A stretch of 5,445 nucleotides of DNA from Gammaproteobacteria bacterium (GTDB lineage Bacteria > Pseudomonadota > Gammaproteobacteria > Granulosicoccales > Granulosicoccaceae): NCBI GenBank assembly GCA_020444765.1, contig JAGRHW010000251.1:1-5445 (forward strand), in the 5' to 3' direction. The notes below the pieces were generated by a model. It saw only the letters and a program-made list of their open reading frames with translations, was not told the origin of the DNA and ran no database searches. Positions 1 through 5,445 of this stretch are shown one piece after another; positions within the stretch are counted from its first letter, which is position 1; the number at the start of each line of letters is the position of its first letter. The translations under genes were made by a program, and so were the position numbers.

Positions 1-369
1 TTCGCGGACTTTCTGAACGATTACCTGCTTGGCCGCCTGAGCGGCGATTCTGCCGAACTCGACGGACTCGATTTCCTCTTCGACATAATCTCCGACCTGC
101 ACACCCGGATTGTCTTCTCCGGCCGCGGACAGGCCCATCTGGCGCAGTGGAAACTCCTGTTCGGCATCGTCCTCCAGAACTTCCCAACGACGATGTGTCT
201 TGTAGTCACCGGTCTCACGGTCGATAACGACCCGTACGTCGATGTCCATCGCGTATTTCTTTCTGGTGGCGGAGGCCAGCGCTGCTTCAAGAGCACCAAA
301 GATGATCTCTTCGTCAACACCTTTTTCGTTTGAAACCGCATCAACAACCAGCAGAATTTCTTTACTCAT
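1..369 (-). CDS. nusA: Transcription termination/antitermination factor NusA, N-terminal part (gene runs off the window)
   Basis: NusA binds RNA polymerase and modulates pausing, intrinsic termination and antitermination in the cytoplasm. The first 123 codons are present, starting MSKEILLVVDAVSNEKGV, with EEIIFGALEAALASATRKKY and then the conserved DVRVVIDRETGDY stretch. This is the N-terminal domain that contacts the polymerase (known for the family). The S1 and KH RNA-binding domains would lie beyond position 1. The ATG at 367-369 is chosen because it gives the canonical MSKEIL-type N-terminus and is preceded by a good Shine-Dalgarno, AAAGAGG (379-385), nine bases upstream. The gene starts 46 bases after the rimP stop codon with no terminator between them, so the two are probably co-transcribed. 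The reading frame is open to the window edge with no sign of damage. Identity is very secure; the truncation is only the window boundary. Confidence 0.97.
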   Translation of the reverse strand, partial: MSKEILLVVDAVSNEKGVDEEIIFGALEAALASATRKKYAMDIDVRVVIDRETGDYKTHRRWEVLEDDAEQEFPLRQMGLSAAGEDNPGVQVGDYVEEEIESVEFGRIAAQAAKQVIVQKVRE

Positions 370-415
370 GACTCTATGCCTCTTTACCCGGCGAAGTGCA
401 TCGCGATGAAAATCA

Positions 416-871
416 TTAAAACTCCGGCAATAACTTTGCCCACTCTATATTAGTCAGGGAAATGGCAAAAACCTCGCCATCCACCTCGAGAAAAATCTCT
501 TCCTTCTCGACCGACTCCAGCATCCCGGAAAAATTACGTCGCCCCAGTACCGCGGAGTAGGTGCGGAGTTTTACTTTTTGACCGGTGAAACGGATGAAAT
601 CCGCCGGCTTGAACAAAGGCCGTTCGATACCCGGCGAAGACACTTCCAGCACATAGTGCGACTGAATCGGCTCCTCCACATCCAGTACCGCACTCAATTG
701 ATTGCTGACCAGCGCGCAATCATCAAGCAGTATGCCGCCCTCCTTGTCAATATACACGCGCAAGGTATTGCCGCTTTCACCTTGCCCGTATTCCGCGCCG
801 ACAAATTCATAACCGAGTGATGTCACAACCGGTTCGACGCAGCGCCAAATTTTGTCAGAAGCTCTTTGCAT
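416..871 (-). CDS. rimP: Ribosome maturation factor RimP
   Basis: RimP (formerly YhbC/P15a) is a cytoplasmic factor that helps assemble the 30S ribosomal subunit. The 151-residue product matches the usual family length of about 150. Family hallmarks are visible: the N-terminal VEPVVTSLGYEFVGAEY segment, LRVYIDKEGGILLDDCALVSNQLSAVLDVEEPI (residues 37-69), the signature LEVSSPGIERPLF (75-87), and a C-terminal SH3-like part with GRRNFSGML and a final NIEWAKLLPEF. The ATG at 869-871 is the only sensible start, because an in-frame TAA lies two codons upstream. The ribosome-binding site is weak: AGGG at about 884-887 is 12 bases from the start codon. It sits between tRNA-fMet with its terminator and nusA, the standard rimP-nusA-infB operon layout. 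No clear dedicated promoter was seen in the 85 bases between the terminator and the gene. Confidence 0.97.
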   Translation of the reverse strand: MQRASDKIWRCVEPVVTSLGYEFVGAEYGQGESGNTLRVYIDKEGGILLDDCALVSNQLSAVLDVEEPIQSHYVLEVSSPGIERPLFKPADFIRFTGQKVKLRTYSAVLGRRNFSGMLESVEKEEIFLEVDGEVFAISLTNIEWAKLLPEF

Positions 872-956
872 TGCTTACACATACCCTGAAAACGGACGCG
901 GCATGCCCGTTCAACGCCAAACTACTGGAAATTCCGGGCCATTTTTCAGTGCTAAC

Positions 957-983
957 AAAAAGGCCCCTTAAAGGGGCCTTTTT
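957..983 (-). terminator. Intrinsic terminator after tRNA-fMet, potentially bidirectional
   Basis: A perfect inverted repeat has 11-base arms (957-967 and 973-983) around a 5-base loop. Read on the minus strand, the stem is AAAAAGGCCCC paired with GGGGCCTTTTT, so six G/C pairs are followed by a T tract. It begins 13 bases after the tRNA CCA end, where it would stop tRNA transcripts before rimP. The symmetric A and T tracts mean it could also work on the plus strand, but no plus-strand gene points into it. Because rimP has no obvious promoter below it, partial readthrough into rimP-nusA is a reasonable inference. Confidence 0.88.
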
Positions 984-996
984 GCTTTTGTATCTT

Positions 997-1079
997 TGGT
1001 AGCGGGGGCAGGATTCGAACCTGCGACCTTCGGGTTATGAGCCCGACGAGCTTTAGCTGCCAGACTGCTCCACCCCGCA
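997..1079 (-). tRNA. Initiator tRNA-fMet (CAT anticodon) with an expanded D-loop
   Basis: The gene carries formylmethionyl-tRNA for translation initiation. It reads 5' to 3' from 1079 to 997, with the CCA end encoded (997-999) and anticodon CAT at 1037-1039. Initiator hallmarks are visible: three G-C pairs at the base of the anticodon stem (TCGGG/CCCGA, 1042-1046 and 1030-1034), a mismatch instead of a pair at 1-72, and A11-U24 in the D-stem (GAGC/GCTC). The T-arm is intact (GCAGG TTCGAAT CCTGC), and acceptor pairs 2-71 to 7-66 are all G-C. Two things are odd. The D-loop has 15 bases instead of 9 because of an extra GCTAAA (1052-1057), making the gene 83 nt rather than 77. The 1-72 mismatch is U-U, whereas E. 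coli has C-A. Location just before rimP-nusA matches metY of E. coli. A decayed gene copy is possible, but every stem is perfectly paired. Confidence 0.93.
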
Positions 1080-1197
1080 TCAGGCAAGCGCGTATATTAC
1101 TGATTGATGCCGAAAATTACAAGTGCTCTGCCGCGATTATTTGTACTTTCAAGAGATACCCCACAGGCTTGCAAAGCAAACTGATCAGCCCCCGTAC
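1080..1197. other. Intergenic region between nuoN and tRNA-fMet
   Basis: These 118 bases hold the putative tRNA promoter in the part nearest the tRNA. The nuoN-proximal part (about 1123-1197) contains only short symmetric pieces such as CTGATCAG and a 4-bp hairpin GCTT-TGC-AAGC, without a T tract. No intrinsic terminator for the nuo operon can be supported, so nuo transcripts may run into the tRNA or end by a Rho-dependent route. Confidence 0.6.
1094..1122 (-). promoter_or_regulatory. Putative sigma-70 promoter for the initiator tRNA
   Basis: On the minus strand a -35-like TTGTAA (1117-1122, 4 of 6 consensus bases) is separated by exactly 17 bases from a -10-like TAATAT (1094-1099, 4 of 6). 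It is followed by a G/C-rich stretch, ACGCGC (1088-1093). The start point would fall near 1086-1088, giving a leader of about eight bases before the tRNA. A G/C-rich discriminator is typical of stable-RNA promoters under stringent (ppGpp) control, so such control is an inference here. Both hexamers are imperfect, so this is only a pattern match. Confidence 0.5.
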
Positions 1198-2640
1198 TCA
1201 GGCCGCGGCCTGGGCCATGAATGCCGCGGTACAGGCAGACATGATAATCCCGGGAAACAGGCCGAACACCAGGATGATCACACCGTTCATACCGAGCACC
1301 AGCTGGGTGTCGATGGCAGGCGTGAGTTCGGTCGCATCATCGGGTTCGTCAAAGAACATGAATTTTATGACTCGCAGGTAATAGAAAGCACCCAGAACCG
1401 ACATAAACACTGCAATCAGCGCCAGCCATAAATGCCCGACACTGACAATCTCCTTGAGCACAATCAGTTTGGCGTAAAATCCGACCGTCGGAGGAACGCC
1501 GGCCATTGACAGCAAAACCACCATCATCACCAGGGCGAGACCGGGGTTTCTTCTGAACAGGCCTTTCAGATCAGCGATGTTCTCCGCTTCGAAACCGACG
1601 TCGTTCAAAACCAGCAGCACGCCAAAAGCCGCCAGCGAGGTAAAGGCATAGGTGATTGTGTAAAACATCGCCGAGGCATAGCCCTGCTCGGTACCGCTGA
1701 TTATGCCAAGCAGCAGAAAGCCCACATGGGAAATCGTCGAATACGCCAGCATGCGCTTGATATTGCTTTGTGCAATGGCAATCAGATTACCGACCACAAT
1801 GGACAGAACCGCGAGAATGATCAGCATCAGATGCCAGTCGGCGTGCAGTGATTGCAGGGCATCGTTCAACAATCGGATGGTCATGGCGAAAGCGGCAATC
1901 TTCGGTGCACTGGCGATAAACAGAGTGACCGAGGTCGGCGCACCATCGTAGATATCCGGCAGCCACATATGAAAAGGTACCGCACCAAGCTTGAAGGCGA
2001 TGCCGACGATGATAAACACCAGCCCGAAACGCGCCGCCAGATTTCCTTGAGAGTCGGCCGAAACCGCCGCGCTGATGGTATCGAGTCCGAGACTGCCGGT
2101 AGCGCCGTAAAGCATCGACATACCGTAAAGCAACATCCCCGAGGCCAGCGCACCCAGCACAAAATATTTCATCGCCGCTTCAGAGGCTTTGGAGTTATCG
2201 CGGTTGAACGCCACCATGGCGTACAGCGAGAGCGACAGCAGCTCCAGCCCGAGATAAACCGACAGCAGACTGTTGGCCGAAACCATGATCAGCATACCGA
2301 GGGTTCCCGTCATGCCCAGCACGTAGTATTCGCCGCGCGACATATTACGATGCTTGAGGTACTCCCGGGAGTACAAAAGAATCGCCATCACGATGCCGAT
2401 AATCCAGGCCTTGAGATTGATGCTCAAGGGGTCGAGCACATAAGCGCCATAGAAACCCAGGCGCGCCTCCTCGACAGAGGACTGCGAAAAACAGGCGATC
2501 AGGGTGAGCAGCAACCCCAGCTGTGCCAGCACATAGGTGTAGCCACGCTTGTCTTTAGGCAAGTACAGATCGACGATGAGAACCACGCAGGTCATGGTCA
2601 ACAGGACGATCTCAGGTAAGGCTAAAAGTGTTTCGTTCAT
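1198..2640 (-). CDS. nuoN: NADH-quinone oxidoreductase (complex I) subunit N
   Basis: NuoN is one of three antiporter-like subunits in the membrane arm of respiratory complex I, where quinone reduction by NADH drives proton translocation. The product has 480 residues (E. coli NuoN has 485) and is almost entirely hydrophobic helices. Proton-channel residues align with the E. coli positions as I recall them: E133 in YLGLELLSLSLY, K158 in AAMKYF, K217 in IAFKLGAVPFHMWLPDIYDGAPT, K247 in ASAPKIAAF, and the C-terminal channel lysine K391 in VGFYAKLIVL (K395 in E. coli). The helix IKRMLAYSTISHVGFLLLG (294-312) is the repeat motif shared with NuoL and NuoM. The ATG at 2638-2640 gives the expected N-terminus; the Shine-Dalgarno is poor (only GAG about eight bases upstream). 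It begins 33 bases after the nuoM stop and is the last nuo gene, the normal operon end. Confidence 0.97.
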   Translation of the reverse strand: MNETLLALPEIVLLTMTCVVLIVDLYLPKDKRGYTYVLAQLGLLLTLIACFSQSSVEEARLGFYGAYVLDPLSINLKAWIIGIVMAILLYSREYLKHRNMSRGEYYVLGMTGTLGMLIMVSANSLLSVYLGLELLSLSLYAMVAFNRDNSKASEAAMKYFVLGALASGMLLYGMSMLYGATGSLGLDTISAAVSADSQGNLAARFGLVFIIVGIAFKLGAVPFHMWLPDIYDGAPTSVTLFIASAPKIAAFAMTIRLLNDALQSLHADWHLMLIILAVLSIVVGNLIAIAQSNIKRMLAYSTISHVGFLLLGIISGTEQGYASAMFYTITYAFTSLAAFGVLLVLNDVGFEAENIADLKGLFRRNPGLALVMMVVLLSMAGVPPTVGFYAKLIVLKEIVSVGHLWLALIAVFMSVLGAFYYLRVIKFMFFDEPDDATELTPAIDTQLVLGMNGVIILVFGLFPGIIMSACTAAFMAQAAA

Positions 2641-2673
2641 TTACTGCTCGTTTTGAGTCGTTATGGTTGAAAA

Positions 2674-4194
2674 CTACAGTTTTCCGGTGGTCATCTGGCC
2701 AATCAGGTTTTCTATCGAACTGTGCATCACATCGACCAGAAAATCCGGCCATAAGCCAAGCACGAGCACAAGCACCGCAAGAATCGCCAGCATGACGAAT
2801 TCGCGCTGACTGATATCCGAGAGCTTTGCAACATTATCGTTCGCGACCTGGCCAAAAATTACCCGCTTGACCATCCACAACGTGTAGGCCGCACCCAGAA
2901 TAAGCGTCATCGCGGCCAGAAACGCATACCAGAAACTGGCGTTGAAACTGGCCAGAATAACCATGAACTCACCGACAAACCCGGAGGTGCCCGGCAGGCC
3001 GGCATTGGCCATCGCAAAGAACACCATGAACGCCGCGAAATACGGCATGGTATTGACCACGCCGCCGTAATCGGCGATCAGCCGCGAATGCAGGCGATCA
3101 TACAAAACGCCGACACAGAGAAACATCGCGGTGGAAATAAAACCATGCGAAATCATCTGCACCATCGCGCCTTCCAGGCCGAGACTCGCGGCATTGGTAT
3201 TGCCGGTCGCCTGAACCGCCTGATAGACGAGGAACATGCCAAGCGTGACAAAGCCCATATGGGAAATCGACGAATAGGCGATCAGCTTTTTCATGTCCTG
3301 CTGGACCAGCGCCACAAAACCGATATACACGACCGCGATCAGCGACAGCAGAATCATCAGCCAGTCGAGCGACAAACTGGCGTCCGGCGTGATCGGCAGA
3401 CTGAAACGTAAAAATCCGTAGCCGCCCATTTTCAGCATGATAGCCGCCAGTACCGCAGAACCGGCGGTCGGCGCTTCGACGTGCGCGTCCGGCAGCCAGG
3501 TATGTACCGGCCACATCGGTATCTTCACCGCAAAGGCCAGCAGAAACGCGAGGAAAATCCAGAATTGCTGATTCTCAGCAAGCGGCAACTGATGCATCGC
3601 GAGTATCGAAAAACTGTCGCCCTGAAAATACATATAGATCAGCGCGACCAGCATGAACACCGAGCCGAGAAACGTATAGAGAAAAAACTTGATGGTGGCG
3701 TAGACCCGGTTCGGTCCACCCCAGATCCCGATAATCAGAAACATCGGAATCAGCGTCGCTTCCCAGAAGACATAAAACAGAATCGCATCGAGCGCGGAAA
3801 AAACCCCGACCATCAGACCGGTCATGATCAGGAAGGAGCCCATATACATGGCGGGCTTATCCTTGATGACTTCCCAGGCGGAAATGATCACGACGATATT
3901 GATGAAAGTGGTGAGCAATACCAGCGGCATGGAAATGCCGTCGATACCGATAAAATACTCGATACCGAAACCGGGCAGCCAGGAGCGTTGCTCGACAAAC
4001 TGCATCTGCGCAGTATCACTGGCGAAGCCCGTGTACAGGCCCAGGCTGATGATGAACGTCAGGACGGCAAGACCCAACGCCACTTTTTTGCAAAGCTGAT
4101 CACCGAGTGCAAGTACCAGGACGCCGCCAATGATGGGCAACCAGATGACAAGACTCAACAAGGGCCAATCAGAAAAAATTAATGCCTGTTCCAC
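2674..4194 (-). CDS. nuoM: NADH-quinone oxidoreductase (complex I) subunit M
   Basis: NuoM is the middle antiporter-like proton-pumping subunit of the complex I membrane arm. It is 506 residues long (E. coli about 509) and polytopic. Key residues are in place: E145 in FYVFWEATLIPMFLIIGIWGG, K224 in FAVKIPMWPVHTWLPDAHVEAPTAGS, K255 in AIMLKMGGYG, and E409 in GTSGFVGEF, corresponding to the essential E144, K234, K265 and E407 of E. coli. The shared helix MKKLIAYSSISHMGFVTLG spans 301-319. The start codon is GTG (4192-4194): an in-frame TAA lies six codons further upstream, no ATG comes between, and AGGCGGA (4200-4206) supplies a plausible ribosome-binding site. It lies 35 bases below nuoL and 33 bases above nuoN in one operon. 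Nothing essential is missing. Confidence 0.97.
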   Translation of the reverse strand: MEQALIFSDWPLLSLVIWLPIIGGVLVLALGDQLCKKVALGLAVLTFIISLGLYTGFASDTAQMQFVEQRSWLPGFGIEYFIGIDGISMPLVLLTTFINIVVIISAWEVIKDKPAMYMGSFLIMTGLMVGVFSALDAILFYVFWEATLIPMFLIIGIWGGPNRVYATIKFFLYTFLGSVFMLVALIYMYFQGDSFSILAMHQLPLAENQQFWIFLAFLLAFAVKIPMWPVHTWLPDAHVEAPTAGSAVLAAIMLKMGGYGFLRFSLPITPDASLSLDWLMILLSLIAVVYIGFVALVQQDMKKLIAYSSISHMGFVTLGMFLVYQAVQATGNTNAASLGLEGAMVQMISHGFISTAMFLCVGVLYDRLHSRLIADYGGVVNTMPYFAAFMVFFAMANAGLPGTSGFVGEFMVILASFNASFWYAFLAAMTLILGAAYTLWMVKRVIFGQVANDNVAKLSDISQREFVMLAILAVLVLVLGLWPDFLVDVMHSSIENLIGQMTTGKL

Positions 4195-4229
4195 GAAATT
4201 CCGCCTGCGCGATTAGTTAACTTTATTTT

Positions 4230-5445
4230 TTAAATAACGACAAACCAGGTCAGCAGTACCAGCAGACCTATGATCATCGCAAAAGCATAGTGATACAGAT
4301 AACCGGTTTGTAAGTATCTCGCCACCGCCGCCACCACGCCGACCGTATTGGCCGAGCCGTTGACCAGCGTACCGTCGATAAGCTGCTCGTCGCCTTTTTT
4401 CCAGAAGAACCGGCCTATGCCCGTGGCGCCGCCGGCAAAAACCTTTTGATTGAAACCGTCGAAGCCGTATTTGTTTTCCAGAATTTTATACAACCATGGA
4501 ACCATGGACTGCATCCTGTCGGCTATCGAGGGTTTTACAAGATAAATAAACCAGGCCGAGAGAACGCCAAGCGCCGCCAGATAAACGGCCGGCCCTTTGA
4601 AGGCGTGAACGATAAAGGCCAGAGGTCCATGATATTCATGCGCAATCTCGCCGATCACGTTATGCGATTCAGCAACCACGATAGCGCCGTCGAAATAACT
4701 GCCGAACACCACCGAACCGATTGTCATAAAACCGATGACGACCGAAGGCACGGCCAGCGCGATCAGCGGCCAGGTCACGACACCCGGCGGCTCGTGGCAA
4801 TGTTCCTTGGTGTGCTCATCCATTCTTGTCTTACCGTGGAAGACCAGAAAAAACATGCGGAAGGAATAGAAGGCGGTAATAAACACGCCCGACAGCACGG
4901 CCGGATAAGCGATCCAGGAAGCGCCCGGAATATGCGAAGCATGCACCGCCTCAATAATCGTATCCTTGGAATAGAAGCCGGAAAACCCCGGAAAGCCGAT
5001 CAGGGCCAGCGAACCGATCAGCGATGTCCAGTAGGTAATCGGCAGGTATTTTCTAAGCCCGCCCATCTTGCGGATATCCTGCTCGTGGTGCAGCGCGATG
5101 ATCACCGAGCCGGCCGCAAGGAACAGCAAGGCCTTGAAAAACGCGTGCGTCATCAGATGAAAGATCGCGGCGGAATAAGCCGATACGCCAAGCGCGACCG
5201 TCATATAACCCAGCTGCGAGAGGGTCGAATAGGCGACGACACGTTTGATGTCGTTTTGCACGATGCCGACCAGACCCATCAAAAACGCGGTCAGCGAGCC
5301 GATGACAAGCACAAAGCTCAGCGCTGTTTCGCTGAGTTCGAACAGCGGCGACATTCTCGCCACCATAAATATACCGGCGGTGACCATCGTCGCGGCATGG
5401 ATCAGGGCAGAGACGGGCGTCGGGCCTTCCATGGCGTCCGGCAGC
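4230..5445 (-). CDS. nuoL: NADH-quinone oxidoreductase (complex I) subunit L, C-terminal part (5' end outside the window)
   Basis: NuoL is the outermost antiporter-like subunit of the complex I membrane arm; its long C-terminal lateral helix runs along NuoM and NuoN. The window holds the last 404 residues, beginning inside the motif LPDAMEGPTPVSALIHAATMVTAG. The ATG at 5430-5432 is internal to this conserved motif and is not the start; roughly 240 N-terminal residues are missing by comparison with E. coli. Fragment residues H96, H100 and K104 (FHLMTHAFFKALLFLAAGS) match H334, H338 and K342 of E. coli, and K160-D161 (FYSKDTI) match K399-D400. QNDIKRVVAYSTLSQLGYM is the repeat helix shared with NuoM and NuoN. 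A histidine-rich loop (HTKEHCHEPPG) precedes the later helices. The C-terminus, GYLYHYAFAMIIGLLVLLTWFVVI, is typical of the final transmembrane segment. The reading frame is intact up to the TAA at 4230-4232. Confidence 0.97.
   Translation of the reverse strand, partial: LPDAMEGPTPVSALIHAATMVTAGIFMVARMSPLFELSETALSFVLVIGSLTAFLMGLVGIVQNDIKRVVAYSTLSQLGYMTVALGVSAYSAAIFHLMTHAFFKALLFLAAGSVIIALHHEQDIRKMGGLRKYLPITYWTSLIGSLALIGFPGFSGFYSKDTIIEAVHASHIPGASWIAYPAVLSGVFITAFYSFRMFFLVFHGKTRMDEHTKEHCHEPPGVVTWPLIALAVPSVVIGFMTIGSVVFGSYFDGAIVVAESHNVIGEIAHEYHGPLAFIVHAFKGPAVYLAALGVLSAWFIYLVKPSIADRMQSMVPWLYKILENKYGFDGFNQKVFAGGATGIGRFFWKKGDEQLIDGTLVNGSANTVGVVAAVARYLQTGYLYHYAFAMIIGLLVLLTWFVVI

Noticed and set aside
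399..408. 10-base palindrome CATCGCGATG between rimP and nusA
   Set aside because: It is short, with no second copy seen nearby and no T tract. It could arise by chance and is not enough for an operator or terminator call.
900..907. 8-base palindrome GGCATGCC upstream of rimP
   Set aside because: Too short, and its flanks do not extend the symmetry.
924..950. Imperfect inverted repeat upstream of rimP (ACTG...CAGT ends with an A/T inner part)
   Set aside because: Only 4 plus 3 base pairs with a bulge and a 12-base loop; too weak to call a regulatory hairpin.
1037..1431. Plus-strand open frames crossing the tRNA, the intergenic region and the nuoN 3' end
   Set aside because: They overlap the tRNA and nuoN and show no family resemblance.
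1852..2619. A 255-codon open frame on the plus strand, antisense to nuoN
   Set aside because: Its translation is rich in Q, H, R and D with no recognisable domain, and it lies wholly opposite the secure nuoN gene. It is a frame shadow of hydrophobic codons.
3481..4182. A 233-codon open frame on the plus strand, antisense to nuoM
   Set aside because: It is the same kind of low-complexity charged shadow (many D, Q, R, H, K) opposite a well-conserved gene, with no support as a protein.
4493..4507. Repeated CCATGG pair within nuoL
   Set aside because: It lies inside coding sequence (encoding SMVPWL) and is explained by codon use; not a repeat element.
1..5445. Search for mobile elements, CRISPR repeats, riboswitches or a novel gene cluster
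   Set aside because: All coding space is taken by nuoL, nuoM, nuoN, rimP and nusA, the gaps are short, and no repeat arrays or insertion ends were seen.

Overview
The window comes from a gammaproteobacterium-like genome, and every gene lies on the minus strand. Read in the direction of transcription (high to low coordinates), it holds the end of the respiratory complex I operon (partial nuoL, complete nuoM, complete nuoN), an initiator tRNA gene, an intrinsic terminator, rimP, and the first 123 codons of nusA. The taxonomic inference rests on the protein sequences and on the order tRNA-fMet - rimP - nusA, which is also seen in E. coli. Having nuo directly before that block is, as I recall, known from other gammaproteobacteria such as Legionella and Coxiella. 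No closer taxonomic assignment can be made from this sequence.

Region by region: 4230-5445 holds the C-terminal two thirds of NuoL. Positions 2674-4194 hold NuoM, with a GTG start, and 1198-2640 hold NuoN. The three genes are separated by only 35 and 33 bases, so they are surely one transcript. They are the three antiporter-like, proton-pumping membrane subunits of NADH:quinone oxidoreductase and share the same lysine/glutamate proton-channel plan. Positions 1080-1197 are a short intergenic region with a plausible stable-RNA promoter (1094-1122) and no convincing terminator for nuo. Positions 997-1079 encode an initiator tRNA-Met. A perfect 11-bp hairpin terminator (957-983) follows it. RimP (416-871) and NusA (1-369, running off the window) form the start of the familiar ribosome-maturation/transcription-factor operon.

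This is mostly ordinary housekeeping DNA. I do not see a new defence, mobile or biosynthetic system. The one truly odd item is the initiator tRNA. It is 83 nt long rather than the usual 77, because a 6-nt insertion expands the D-loop to 15 nt, and it has a U1-U72 mismatch in place of the C1-A72 mismatch of E. coli. All other initiator hallmarks are intact.
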